Shown here piece after piece: positions 1 through 12,060 of a stretch of 64,000 nucleotides of DNA. The stretch lies in the NCBI RefSeq assembly GCF_037038585.1, contig NC_092541.1, forward strand, positions 3,779,445 to 3,843,444, read 5' to 3'. Below the pieces are notes generated by a model. It saw only the letters and a list, made by a program, of their open reading frames with translations. It made no database searches and was not told the DNA's origin. The position numbers and the translations under genes are program-made. This DNA is from Patagioenas fasciata (taxonomy: Eukaryota; Chordata; Aves; Columbiformes; Columbidae). How positions within the stretch are numbered: the stretch's first letter is position 1; each line of letters begins with the position of its first letter.

Positions 1-845
1 TTATATTCACTCTTTGACCAACTCGCTTGTCCAGAAGCGTGGAAGGGGTCCTGTTTCCAGGCATGTGGGAAAGAGGATAAATTCTAGTAACACCCCCAAA
101 TTACACCCTGCATTTGGGGTTTTCTCTGGATCCACGGTTCTAAGTTGGTAGGTTTGGGGTGCCCATCCCCTGCATACAGGTGGTAGATGGTCAGGATGGG
201 ACATCGTGCTCCCAGGAAAAATTTTACAGGAATTAGAACAGCAGGAGCTATGAGGCCTGCAGCAGGGAACTTGGGGCTCCTCAACTCGTTGCTGTTCTTT
301 GGACAGTCAATCCACTGAGCTAAACCCAAATTAGCTCCAGTGATCCCCAGTCCAAAGGTCCTTGATGACAGAAAACCCTGGACTTGTTGTGAGAGACATT
401 GGCAGGAAAGCCACTTCAATACCTGGTAAAGATGGTGTGATGGACTAGAGGCAGAAGAAAAGACTAAATTGAAGCACCTGACAAGGCTGGCCACCACAGG
501 AGTCTTCTCCAGAGGTAACACTATAATTAACATCTCTCAGAGATTTGGTTTATCACAGAATTATATTTCCCTCAGGCAGAAAGATGCAATACGTCATTAT
601 TCTTTCTCCCCTCCCCAGCTGGTTAGTTGGCTGATGAAATTACACAACTGATCTGTCACGCACAGACTAATCAAAAGTCTGGCTAGACAAAATCAGTCAG
701 CATGCCGTTCCCTGTGCTGTATGAGGATTAACTTCAGCAGCACTTGCCAATGTTTGTAAAAAGGCTGACAGGACAGGGTCACCTTTCCTTCTACCCATTC
801 TCATCTGGGCAGTGGGGAGGACCCAGCTTCCCCAAAACCCACCTG
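1..845. other. Unannotated non-coding stretch
   Basis: I see no gene, RNA gene or named repeat here. The sequence is mixed-composition vertebrate DNA. A minus-strand open frame of about 149 codons (84-533) resembles no family I know, has no supporting splice context and is best read as chance. A plus-strand CR1 fragment begins at the right edge. Confidence 0.6.
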
Positions 846-1195
846 AGAGTGCAGTGCCTCAGGGGTCAGTACTGGGGCCTGGATTATTCAATATATTCAT
901 CAATGATTTGGATGAGGGAACAGAGTGACTGTCAGCAAGTTTGCTGATGACACCAAGCTGGGAGGAGTGGGTGACACTGGAAGCTGTGCTGCCATCCAGA
1001 GACCTGGACAGGCTGGAGAGTTGGGCAGGGAAAAATTGAATGAAATAGAACAAGGGCAAGTGTAGAGTCTTGAATGTGGGCAGGAACAACCCCAGGTTCC
1101 AGTGTAAGTTGGGGAATGAGCTATTAGAGAGCAGTGTAGGGGAAAGGGACCTGGGGACAGCAGGGTGACCATGAGCCAGCACTGGGCTCTATTGT
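846..1195 (+). mobile_element. CR1 LINE fragment with reverse-transcriptase motifs
   Basis: This is a piece of the second open reading frame of a CR1 non-LTR retrotransposon. At 854 the bases read VPQGSVLGP, followed by [10 protein letters not shown], which is the RT region just before the catalytic motif. At 940-951 they read FADD, the RT active-site motif with the metal-binding aspartates. The two stretches are in different frames: bases are missing near 925, where a TGA also appears, so the copy is dead. It continues to a region matching the RT-downstream ERDLG segment and then stops matching CR1 at about 1195. Both the 5' part and the normal CR1 3' tail are missing. Loss of the 5' part is usual for CR1, but loss of the 3' end suggests a later deletion or rearrangement. 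Confidence 0.9.
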
Positions 1196-1199
1196 GAAA

Positions 1200-3600
1200 G
1201 CTGGCTAATACATTCTGATATTTTTTTTAAGCTATTTTTCATAATATTCCCTTAAAGCAGCTATTTTCTTACTTTAGTTTGACACTGTGTTTTTAGGTCT
1301 TCTCCTTTTAGCCTTCTACCTTTCATACATTTCACACTTGCAGTCTCAGTGCTGCAACAGCAGCAGATTTCAGTCCACTTGACTTGCTTTCTCAGCAACG
1401 TCTTGCAAATCCTTTGACAACTAAGGAACAGCAATGGACTTGTACTGGTGCAACCGGGATAAGTATCTGGCCCCCAGGTTCTGTTCTTTTTCTCCTCCGC
1501 TGTTCTCAGCCATCATCCTGGTCACCCGAGGTGCCTGCGCCATCAGTGTGTTCATTTTGCTATGTCCTTTACCAGGAGAAGATCATTTCCAAGGGAATCC
1601 AGAGAGGCAAGAAAAAAAGAATCACAGTTCTTTGGCGAGGCTCTGCAGAAAGAAGCAATAAGCAAATTGGGAGTTCCCTGTGTTAAATACCGACCCTCTG
1701 TGCCTTGATCTGGTGACCGTGTCTGCGCACAGGCGTGAGCAGCAAGCTGTCAAGCTGTTTTACTGGGATGACAGATGAGTCAGCCAAGCAGACATGTACA
1801 TTCCCTTATGGTATCTGAAATGTGGGGTTTTCCAGAGCAGAGAAAAAAGCAACCTCCTTCCATCCCTCCTGCACCCCTGCTAAAAGTCATCAGTAAATTC
1901 CAGGTTGGAGCATGATGTAGCTCTGATGGTGACAGGGCAGATAAGCTCACGAGGATACAACATCCTTATCTCCAGTCCTCCTCACCTCCAGTGTCTTGGA
2001 CTTGTCCTCAGAGGAAAGATCATTGGCCAAGAGTTTCTGATTTCAGCCTTAAATTCTGTGTCTGTTGCACAACAACATATTCACTGAACCAGACAAAGAA
2101 AATTAATTCTGTCATTGTCTGGGGACAAGATTTCACACATTTTTGTGCATAAACATCCAGAAAAGGTTACTGCAAGTGTTAAATTCAATTCAGGGTCCTG
2201 CAAGACATGTGTATGTATGACTGCCTAATTGTCAGTAGAACCACAGAGTTTAGAAAAGAAATTCTCTTCATTATAAATGCGTAATTGTCTTTGTTAATTG
2301 CCATGAAGCCGCAGATCTTTCTTTTCGCTCTGGCCTCAATACTTGTCTTTGATTTTAAATAGAGGCATTGTACTCCAGAAGCTTTGTTTAAACGACGTGG
2401 ATTTTGTACAGCATTTTTAATACTTTTCACAGTGACTGCACATGACAAAAATACAGATGTCAAGGTTATTAAGCACACAAAATAATAGCATTACTGAGAG
2501 TTCTCTGTACTGTGATGCTGTGTGTGGTGAGAGGTGCAGTTTGAGGCCAAATTCCCTGTTTTCCTGCATGCACGTGGCACCAAGTATTTCCCTTAATAAG
2601 CAAACTTGACTACAGTCCAGGACTCTAGAGATGAATTCAGCTCATTTGGCCTTTGGTCAAGGAACATGAGCACACACATCGGAGTGCTGATATCAAAGCA
2701 AAGCTACCGAAGCCATATAGGCTATAGCGTAAGGACCTCATTAGAACCCAAATAAGCTCTTATCCAGCCTTAACAGCTTTGTGAGATGCTTCAGATGTGC
2801 ACCTGGGGATTCTAATCGTCTAAATCCTGTTTATTTAGCTTAGTACTTCAGCACAAAATAGGACAGAAGACACCTAGAAATAAATTCAACACAAATTGGA
2901 AAAGAAGAAAATGATCTGCACAGAAAAGGAGAGTAGACCTGGTGTATCCCTTCACTGCCATGCAGAAAATCTTCAATTTAAAGCAGCGTTTAACACAAAA
3001 CTGTGCCAAAGGCAACCTGAAGATGTTCTGTCATATCTCATTTATGCTCCGATGCCACAATAAGAAGGAAGAAGCCCCTGTCAGTACAGCAGTCCTTCCC
3101 TTTCAAAGGCTAAACAAAAATCACCGAGGAATTGAAGGCATTGATGAAGGTTATATGTGAAATATCTTTCTGACCCCAGCAGGAAATAACAGAAGTTGTT
3201 GAGGTTTGCTACAGGTATCGGTGACTTCCATGCCACAGGAAATGGGCAACTTGCTAATTTGCTTTTGGTTCGCAGGCTGGGGGGACTCTGGCTCCATTTA
3301 ACGTTATAACTCCATTGAATTCAGCAACGCTTTGAAAAGATATCACCAGCTTAAGGTGGAATGAGCCCCTCTCCAAAACCCAGCTGTCATTTTCCTCCTG
3401 AATACCACATCTACCTCTTCTTATCACTGAAGAAGGTTGTGCTGTCCTTTTCTCTAAAGATTTCAGTGGAAAAGAAGTAATGCTGAGCTTCTGTCTGCTT
3501 CATTTCCACCAGATCACCGGCCAGGATTTGCTTGAAAACTTGAACACAATGAATATGGGACAATTCAAATGCTAAACCCAGCAAAACTCTGCTGCGTTAG
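1200..3600. other. Unannotated non-coding stretch
   Basis: This is AT-leaning unique-looking sequence with no gene I can support. Open frames of 60-100 codons occur on both strands, overlap one another and match no family I recognise. I noticed no tRNA, snRNA or tandem array. Confidence 0.55.
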
Positions 3601-3606
3601 AAGAGA

Positions 3607-3649
3607 TTTCAGGGTCCCTTCCAACCCCTGACATTCTGGGATTCTGTGA
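3607..3649 (+). mobile_element. CR1 3'-terminal fragment (very short)
   Basis: Only the last ~43 bp of a CR1 element are recognisable: the TCAGGGTCCCTTCCAACCCC block, the CTGACATTCTGGG block and one ATTCTGTGA terminal unit. The same terminal sequence occurs at 4880-4922 and 20885-20930, which supports the call. It is a severely 5'-truncated insertion, as CR1 often makes, or the remnant of a larger copy. Confidence 0.8.
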
Positions 3650-3654
3650 GATCT

Positions 3655-4500
3655 CAATGTGACACGGATAATGCATGATTTTAAAAAATTAAGACAATTT
3701 AAATACTCTGAGAGAAGCAGAAACACATTACAGTGTGGTTACAAAGTGCTTATTTGTGCACAGCCTACGTACAATAAAAATGGCGTTAGCTGGTGAATTG
3801 CTTGCATTCCTTTTCTCCTCCTGCAGTTCCTCTAAGCAGTGAACTTGGGTCTATTGAAGTTGTCTTTTCCGTTTGACAACTCCTTCGACACACTGACTAA
3901 TGCAATCAGATACATTCAGAGAACTACAGAATGTGAAGTCACTGCCATTACAGCCAAGCCTGTGGATGTATTTTTGCAAATTATAGAGCAAAACCAAGCA
4001 GTAAATCAGTGTCTGATTAGCTCTGGGATTTGAGAAGGTTCTGATTTGAAAACTGATGAGAAAATACCACTCTGGAATGATAAATGGGCCAACTTGTAAG
4101 GTCTTTGTTAGTTTTTGGGAGAGAAGACTGTATTAAGTATCTTCCCAAATCTCAGCTGTCCCACGCAGCGGTGGGGGCTGGAAGATCTGGTAATGTGTTT
4201 TAGGTCCTGGGGAAATTTGGGCTGTGTTATGCCGCATCTAATACTGCAACCATGGACTAGACAAGGCAGGGCCTAAAGCAGAAACCTCCCCTGGCACCAC
4301 AAGGTCAGTACCTGACCCGACACTGCTCGCAGGGGCTGTGAACCCTTGCCTGAGCTCCCACTTGGATGCTGAACGCATCAGGGCTCAGCAATCTGTGCTT
4401 AGATATCCTGGGTCTCAGCTCAGTCTTCCCAGCCCCTCCTGGTTCCTGCCTGGTGCTCAGACAGCAAACTCAGAAGACCTGACACCTTCTTTTTTTTGTT
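3655..4500. other. Unannotated non-coding stretch
   Basis: No gene is supported. This is mixed-composition sequence between two CR1 pieces. A 64-codon open frame at 3839-4033 has no recognisable content. Confidence 0.55.
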
Positions 4501-4504
4501 TTTC

Positions 4505-4922
4505 CAGCATCTGAACACACTGTGATGCTGCTCTGGTTGAAAGGCTGAGGGAGCTGGGGCTCTGGAGCTGGAGGAGACTGAGGGGTGACCTCATTCGTAG
4601 TGATCATTATGGAAAGGGTGAGCGTCAGGAGGATGGAGCCAGGCTCTTCTTGGTGACAACCAGTGACAGGACAAGGGGCAATGGATTCAAACTGGAACAC
4701 AGGAGGTTCCACTGAAATATGAGAAGAAACTTCTTCCTGGTGAGGGTGTCAGAGCCTGGCCCAGGCTGCCCAGGGAGGTTGTGGAGTCTCCTTCTCTGCA
4801 GACATTCAAACCCGCCTGGACACCTTCCTGTGGAACCTCAGCTGGGTGTTCCTGCTCCATCGGGGGATTGCACTGGATGAGCTTTCCAGGTCCCTTCCAA
4901 CCCCTGACATTGTGATTCTGTG
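4505..4922 (+). mobile_element. CR1 LINE, 5'-truncated 3' end
   Basis: A plus-strand CR1 3' segment of about 418 bp. It carries the end of the ORF2 region (AGGCTGAGGGAGCTGGGG), the block describing the C-terminal protein end (CTTCTTCCTGGTGAGGGTG, CAGGCTGCCCAGGGAGG), and the non-coding 3' end with ACATTCAAACCCGCCTGGAC and a final GTGATTCTGTGA terminus. It aligns closely, in opposite orientation, with the copies at 9636-10284 and 17334-17900, so they belong to one subfamily. No intact protein is encoded. The exact left edge is uncertain by some tens of bases. Confidence 0.93.
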
Positions 4923-5697
4923 ATCTGGTGCTGTAACACTGCTTCTAATAACAATGAAAGATGCAAATTACCCCTTGGGTATCACTAGAGCTTCCCTGCA
5001 GCCAGAGATCATCCCACCTATCACTGCCACAAGATGATTCACCGCTCTCCTTTAAAGATCACATACCGGTTTAGTTTTCAGTCACTGACATTTTACCCTA
5101 TCGATATTTTCAGATTAGTCCTCCCTGTTTTGGTGTCCATGGTGACAACTGCTTTTCTTCTGCAGCCAGAATCCCAGCGCCAGCGTGGGAGTGTGATGAG
5201 ATCCCTCCGACTCCGCAGTCACTCACACTCACTAACAGGGGCTGATCCCTCCCCGTGCTCAGCAGCTGGAGAACCAGGCGAGATCAAGGCAAGCACGGAG
5301 GAGGCGGCCCCAGCTGGCTGGGCTGATTCATTTAATAAGCCAAGTTCAGCATTAACATTTCAGAGCACATTCAACAGCCTCGAGCGTGTTTTGGAAAAGC
5401 AGTGGAGACAAACAGTGTGTGTTCACTTTTACCTGCTGTCTCCTCTTAAATAGTTGATGGAAAGGAAGAGGGAGGAAGGAGAAGTGAAATATGAACATTT
5501 TATTGTGCCTGCTTTAGTTAATTTGACTGACAAAATTTCCACTTATATTGGAATTTAATTAATGACTGTGGGTGAGTTAATATAACTTTGCAACTGTCTT
5601 TTCAGTATTTTATTTAGTTATTTCAGTACTCCAAAAAAAACCAGACTTTGAAAGCACTAACACCTGCTGCAACGCTGAAGAAGTAAGTAAGAAGTGT

Positions 5698-5718
5698 TGA
5701 TCAGAGTAGATCTGATCA
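5698..5718. repeat. Small perfect inverted repeat
   Basis: TGATCAGA at 5698-5705 and TCTGATCA at 5711-5718 are exact reverse complements separated by 5 bases. Such short palindromes occur by chance in a window this size, and no function is implied. Confidence 0.5.
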
Positions 5719-5825
5719 GCTCTGCAGAATCTCAGCCAACCAGTCAGATGGTAAAAATCAGCATCATCTCTAGCTGTGCAAGGCTCCATAGCCAAAGTAT
5801 CTTAGTGCCTTGTCAGGAATGCGTT

Positions 5826-5942
5826 AATGTTCAGATGGGTAAACTGAGGCATCAAGAAATTGAAACAGGACCCGAAAGGTGCAGTTCCCACTGTTGTGCT
5901 GTCTCGTTAGACTGGTTTCCTGTTTAGCCAGGCAGTCTCACG
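5826..5942 (+). repeat. MIR/CORE-SINE-like ancient SINE fragment
   Basis: The segment CAGATGGGTAAACTGAGGCA (5832-5851) matches the best-conserved part of mammalian-type MIR elements (tRNA-derived SINEs with a CORE domain), where CAGATGAGGAAACTGAGGCA is typical. The following bases agree weakly with the downstream MIR region, ending with CCAGGCAGTCT near 5930. MIR-type SINEs were active in early amniotes, so a bird copy would be a very old fossil. Without alignment I cannot separate MIR from related CORE-SINEs. Confidence 0.5.
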
Positions 5943-7176
5943 GTATTTCTGAGATGTCAGGTATAAAACATCCATCACATATTACCATAAAAGGTTTACT
6001 GCATGTCTACAGTAAAGACAGTGATTACAAAACACCATTCTGTACGTGTGCTCTATGAGCTGGAGATACAACTCTAGAAAATCCGTGACCATTTTACAAA
6101 GACTTGTTAGAATGCCGGTACACATTAAAGGGAAAAAACCTGATAGAGAATACCTGAGTCGTATCTAAGTCACTCTTAGCCCACCATTAAGCCATTCCTC
6201 ATGGATTCCCCTACAGAAGTGGAAAGAAAGCAGGCTGTTCCATTTGTAATACAGTAATACTTGCCCTGCTACCTTGTACTTTGAGCAATATTTAGAATGT
6301 CTGAAAAGAATTTCTGCTAAGCTATCGAGGAGAATGAAAATACGAGACATTTGTAAGAACAGAGGCAAGGGCAGTAAATAGTTTCTTTCCTCCCTCTGAC
6401 ATGCTCTTCAAACAAATTTTGGCTTTGAGGGATGAGTTTACAACTGCAACAGACAGCAGCCAGAGCCGGGCAAAACTGAAATGCAAAGGCTGGTATTATA
6501 GAAGGTGTAGCTACCTGTCTTGGATGAAGCAAGACCAACTTGGGAGAAACGAGAGTGGCTCAGAATTCAGGGGATGGCAAAGACAAGCCCCACGAAACCA
6601 TCTGGGAAGGTGTATTCTGCTGAGATCTTTTGTGAATCAGGGTCCCTGCCTCCTCTTCTTACTCTTGACTTTATAATACATGATGTCGTTGTCAAGTTGA
6701 TTTGATTTACCAGAGCATGTAAGTACTTCATAGCCCTGCAAGTGCTTTCATTCCAGAGCAGATACTGGGAGTACTATAATCGCTCATCTGACTAGGTAAT
6801 TATATTTACAAGAGATAAAACAACAGTTTTTATATTTATATGTCATGCCCAACACAAGCAAAGCCTCTTGTTGGCTTCACAATCCTCATCCGTTACTGAA
6901 CCAGGGACTTCATGTAATTGTTTCAGTCTTCAAAGAGCTAAATGAGGCAATCAATTAGCTCAGTTCTGCCAATTGCAGAGTCCTCGTGTGCCCTGCTGTG
7001 AAAATCAAGAGAGGAATGATGCTTAGAAATCTGAGAAACCAGCAAGTTCCCAGGGTTTGGGTAGCACAAGATAACTGACACAAAATGAACAAACGGGAAA
7101 CCAGGGGTAGAGCAGCATGAAAAACATAGAAAGGTTTGTTATTTAAAGGAAGATAACAACGATGGCCAGAAACAAC

Positions 7177-7304
7177 AATTTGCCATGAAAACAAGGTTTG
7201 AAAAGTCAATATTTCTCATTTCCTGTGAAACAGGTGTGAGCTACGTAAATATTGTTATTTCATTTCAAACCTTGTTTCAATAGGAAAGTTTTATGGCAAA
7301 ATTT
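7177..7304. repeat. Long imperfect inverted repeat (foldback)
   Basis: The arm at 7177-7214 and the arm at 7247-7304 are reverse complements around a 32-bp centre. The core match is exact over 15 bases: AAACAAGGTTTGAAA at 7189-7203 against TTTCAAACCTTGTTT at 7263-7277. The outer parts also pair (TTTGCCAT against ATGGCAAA), as do the inner parts (CAATATT against AATATTG). The right arm has about 20 extra bases in total. It could be a relic of a foldback or MITE transposon, or simply a hairpin-forming stretch. I do not recognise a named family. Confidence 0.75.
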
Positions 7305-9635
7305 ACATATCACAATATTGCTTTACGTTATGAATGCTCACAGTGACTGTGCAACATTCGTCACCAATAGTAACACTCAGGTTTTAATCAGATGCAAGTC
7401 ATTCTAGCAAAAGTCAAAATAAAGCCTTTCAGCCTGTCACAGCGAACCAGCAACACCAGGAAAGCAAAAGGTTGGAGTGCGCTTTTCCGTATGCTGCAAA
7501 CAGCCAAAATCACCCCAAAATGTTAATTTATTTATCATTTTCATGGAAATCAATTGGAGAGATTTGAAAGGGAAAAACAACACGGAGTTTTTCATTAGAA
7601 ATACCAGACTCCTGGTGAGCTGAAATTATCCCAAATCTCCCAGTACTCATCTGAACCAGTGAACACAAAGCAGCTGTGAGCTGTTGGTCTTCTAGAGGGA
7701 TATAAGGAGCACGATTAAGTCTTAACTCTTATCTACAACCATTATTTTCCCCAGTTGGTGTATTTCAGGAGAGTCAGACCCCTTGTTCATGCCAGGTCTT
7801 GCAAACCTCTGCTCTCCTCTGTGGGAGTCACTGTTCAGGACTTTTAAGTCAGGTTTGAAATACAGCACCTAAAAGTTCCCCCAAAGCCGCGCTCTGTCCC
7901 CTACAGCAGCGACATTAGGAAGCACTAAACAAGCATCGATGCCAGCCCGTCACATTCTGCTATTACAACTAATTCAGTCCTTTCGTGTTTATATTGTTGC
8001 TGAAATTAACTTAATGAGTGTTCACTTCGCTAGAGGCATAATCAAATATTAACAGCTGAATGGGATGAAACTCCCTGCCAGGGCTCGCCATAAAGAAATG
8101 GGTCTGGAAGGCAGAAGGATCAGACGCATGGCAGCGAGTGGGCAGAGATGACTAAGGGAGGCAGGCGGGCGCCTCCATGACCCGGAGCTGGTGGCAGCAG
8201 GAAAGCCGTACCCAAGGGAAGCTTTTTGCTGCTTATCACAGTGCAACCCGGTGCTTTCCTTCCCTGGGTTGTTTTGAGAAAACGTGGATGCTCCCCAAGA
8301 AGGTATCTGGCTCATGAAATCCAAGGGGTAGGAGGAAGAGACAGCGGCATTTCTCTGATGACTCTGGTGTTCCCGACAGAGTGAGACGACTGTCTGAAAA
8401 AGTCCTCACCCCTTTTCAGAACACTGTTTGCAAACCCAACACCCACCTTTGCTTCTGTTTCTGTCTTGTCTTGCTCATTTTCCAAAGCCCACTTGCCAAG
8501 AAGGTGGGAACTTTTGCTTCATCCAAAGTCATTCTTTTTCATTATATTTTACCTACTGAGAATAAAATATGATCTGCTGTAGGCAGTGTAATACGAGAAA
8601 GAGAAAAACTAATTAAGTAAGCAAAGGCACATATCAACTTCTGTTTAAAGGCCAGAGTGTGCAAACAAAACAGGACCATTTACCGCCTGTGCAGGTTAAA
8701 TAGGGGTGCTTGCTCTTGCATTACAGAAATACAAACGCTTTCTTTTTTTTAAAATAAACTTTTATTTCAGTCTGATCATCCATTCCTCACCTGGGAATGA
8801 AATAACTATTGTGTACCTGCATCCTTCTGTTTCTTAGTAACCATGGAGCCAGGCTAATGCATTTAATTTCTGTTACGTCCACATATTTCTACTCCCATTA
8901 GGCAGAGACTGCAGCTCTATTAGTAACTTGAACACACATGTAGCATTTAATTTCCACAGGAATATTTTGTCTGGTCTTGTAACAATAGCAAAGGTGGCAG
9001 AATCTCTTTGCTCCTGGAACAGTTTGTTAACTGGATGTGTATGTGAGCCTTTCATAAAGCAGAATGGATTGGCAAGGACTGAACATTGTGTCCAACCAAG
9101 AACAGAGACCCTTCCTTAATTAGGAAGCCACATTCAGCCACCTTTCAGTAACAGGGCTGCAAAACCCACGAGACTGCTGCAATTCTGGAAAGGGATGTCA
9201 CAGCTGCGGGAACTGGGCAGGCAGGACTTGGTCAGAAACATGATCTTTGCACTGCCTCTCGTTTATCCATGGAGAGTGTGGGACGAGACAGACTTACAGA
9301 TCCAAAGTAAGCAAGGAGCAAATCTCTAGTAAGAAACTCAGCTATCCCACTTGAAAAGATTTATGACACACTCCAGGGATCTGGCGTGGCTGGAAAAGAT
9401 GAATTGTGAAACTACTTGAGGTTTGCACATTTGTTTTCATTTTGCATGGGAACAGTCAGAAGCTTTTGAAAAGTTTCATTAAGTACAGAAAAAGACCAAT
9501 CCATCCTAGAATGATGAGAGCCTGAGCACCAGAGTGCTCAGCTGGGGTGTGGGAGACTCCGCATAGAGTTCTGGATCCATGGAGAAGACGTAATTCTTGG
9601 AATATTGAGTGTTTGGAACATGGTGCCATGCCCTC

Positions 9636-10284
9636 CCACAGAATCCCAGGATGTCAGGGGTTGAAGGGCCCTGGAAAGCTCATCCAGTGCAATCCCCCCA
9701 TGGAGCAGGAACACCCAGCTGAGGTTCCACAGGAAGGTGTCCAGGCGGGTTTGAATGTCTGCAGAGAAGGAGACTCCACAACTTCCCTGGGCAGCCTGAG
9801 CCAGGCTCTGACACCCTCACCAGGAACAAGTTTCTTCTCAAGTTTAAGTGGAACCTCCTGTGTTCCAGTTTGCACCCATTGCCCCTTGTCCTGTCACTGG
9901 TTGTCACCCAGAAGAGCCTGGCTCCATCCTCCTGACACTGCCCCTTTCCATATTGATCCCCAGGAATGAGTCCCCCCTCAGTCTCCTCTTCTCCAGCTCC
10001 AGAGCCCCAGCTCCCTCAGCCTTTCCTCACACGGGAGATGCTCCACGACCCTTCAGCATCTTGGTGGCTGCGCTGGACTCTCTGCAGCAGTTCCCTGTCC
10101 TTCTGGAGCTGAGGGGCCACAACTGGACACAATATTCCAGGGGTGGTCTCCCCAGGGCAGAGCAGAGGGGCAGGAGAACCTCTCTGACCTACTGACCACC
10201 CCCTTCTAACCCACCCCAGGTACCATTGGCCTCCCTGGCCACAAGGGCCCAGTGCTGGCTCATGGTCATCCTTCTGTCCACCAG
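9636..10284 (-). mobile_element. CR1 LINE, 5'-truncated, minus strand
   Basis: Read on the minus strand, this ends (at 9636) with the CR1 3' terminus TGGGATTCTGTGGG and carries, in order, the ACATTCAAACCCGCCTGGAC block, the C-terminal ORF2 region and sequence up to the ATGAGCCAGCACTGGGCCC segment that lies just after the RT domain. It is about 649 bp and aligns almost base for base with the left part of the copy at 17334-18425, so both come from the same fairly recent subfamily. Open frames of 70-140 codons here are antisense or decayed CR1 and are not genes. Confidence 0.95.
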
Positions 10285-10983
10285 CTTCAAGATATCTGGA
10301 TTTTTATCTGGTTGTTCTTTATACAAGTACTAACAAATAATTTGGAGATAAGCTTAAAGTGCATAGCGAAATCTAAACTGCACAAGTGAGTGAGACTTGT
10401 GTATTTCCTACTGATCTGTGGCCAAAAATTGAACATTCTGTACATGGCAGGAGAGGACTCATTCCAAATGGAGCGATCCGGGCCAGGCTTCATCTGTGCA
10501 AGTGTCGCACACCTCATGGGTGGATGCAAAGGGCCATCTTCCAGGGAGCAGGTTTTGAATCACTGCTGCAAATAAATAAAGGAATCAAGGACTGAGGGTT
10601 GGCAAGTGGCTGCTTCCCCTACTTTAAGAACTATTTCAGTCTTCTCACCTTTTGCAAACTGCAGAACGAAGAGTAGGTCAGAGAACAGACTGACTGTCAC
10701 CTCTACTTCTTTTTCTCATATTATCACAGTGCTTTTTATCCTGAGAGGCACCGCAGTTGTCATCAGTAGCCCCAGAGCCAGGACTCTGTGAGGCAGATTA
10801 AACCACCCTGCAAGAAGCCACTTCCATGACAATTAGACAGACAGACCCAACCAGTGTTAAATGCTTAATTAACGTAGATCTTTCCTTTGGAGATGGTCAC
10901 CCTGGGCTCTGCTGAGGGTTAGTGAAGAGAGACATTTCATCTTATTTTACTAGGGAGTATTGACAGCTTGGGGAATTTACCCA

Positions 10984-11085
10984 GGGCGGTGAAGAGAGCG
11001 CGGACTGACATCCCAAATGGAAGGGTTGCCGCCGGTCGTGTGGGCCAAAGCACAGCAAGACTCGTCGTTCTGTACTAAAGAACCG
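10984..11085. other. Small CpG-rich patch
   Basis: By eye there are about nine CpG dinucleotides in roughly 100 bp (for example GAGCGCGG and TGCCGCCGGTCGTG), whereas neighbouring sequence has almost none. It is too short to call a CpG island. It could be a small regulatory element, a decaying GC-rich insertion or chance. Confidence 0.4.
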
Positions 11086-12004
11086 TTTTAACAGGACTTC
11101 AGCCAAAAAGGGCCCTAAAGACTGGCCATGAAACAAGCTCAAGGCTGAGCTGAACTCTTCGAGGCACCAATGTAGAATTATTCAGCCACAAAGAAAAATA
11201 TAAAATAAAAATATTTAAAATAAATTATTAGGTGAAATGCAAGTGGAATTGTACCCTCCCCTTCTGAGGCATTAATGGGCATTGAAATCTGTTGATTAAC
11301 AATGCTGTATAACAGCTTGATATTATTATATTACCAATCCCCTAAACCACCTTGTTCCTTTTTGAAAGAGATAGTGACTCAATTCTCTGTGGAGTTACAA
11401 TAACACAAATTTGGTCTAAGTGGAAAATCAGGCCCATTTTCTTTCAAACACAGTGTCTTGCATGAACCTTGGTATCACCTTTGCCAAAGTCTAAGCACAT
11501 GAAACGAGACCATGTTATCTTTACCCATTGTGGTTACAAGTGATGTTCAACTGGGGCTACATGCAACTCCTGTTCATAACAGCCTAGAATTATTTGGTTA
11601 TTTAAGCTGTTAAACGTTCAAACATTTTTGCCAGGGGTCAGGCCACCTGCTTCAGATTCCTACCAGGTGACGACTGTTGCTAAGGCAACAGCCAACATCA
11701 GCTCCCTCTGCATCCTCCGTGTCCCCCCATCAGCATACTCAGAGGCTTATTTCTTTCTGAACGAGCTATTTTCATATACAGAGATATGGATGCCCAATGT
11801 GAGTGCTCTGTTTGCTGCTAAACTGTCGTGACAGGATACCAGAGTGAAGACAGGGCTTGGATTTTAGTCTGGGAAAATTCAGTCACCAAGTTTAGAAGGA
11901 CCGGACTTGGGTGATATTTTTTCCCTAAACCATCAGTAGAAGAATAGAACCGAGCTGCTGATGAATAGCGATGTGTGACCATAGACTTGGGCTCGGCCAT
12001 TGCT

Positions 12005-12060
12005 CTGCAACTATGTGAGGCACTTCAGTTAGATCCCACCCTGAGTCATCTGCAAAATAT
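12005..12060 (-). repeat. Possible MIR-like fragment (weak)
   Basis: On the plus strand the order CTCTGCAACTATGTGA, GGCACTTCAG, CTGAGTCATCTGCAAAAT parallels the reverse MIR pattern (a tract like CTGTGTGACC, then GCAAGTCACTTAACC, then CCTCAGTTTCCTCATCTGTAAAAT). Divergence is high and the match may be fortuitous. Confidence 0.3.

Larger units (their letters stand above)
4930..9630. other. Mostly unique non-coding sequence
   Basis: About 4.7 kb with no supported gene. It contains a MIR-like relic near 5826-5942 and a long inverted repeat at 7177-7304, listed separately. A 139-codon plus-strand open frame at 5034-5453 matches no family I know. The rest is AT-rich, CpG-poor sequence. Confidence 0.55.
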
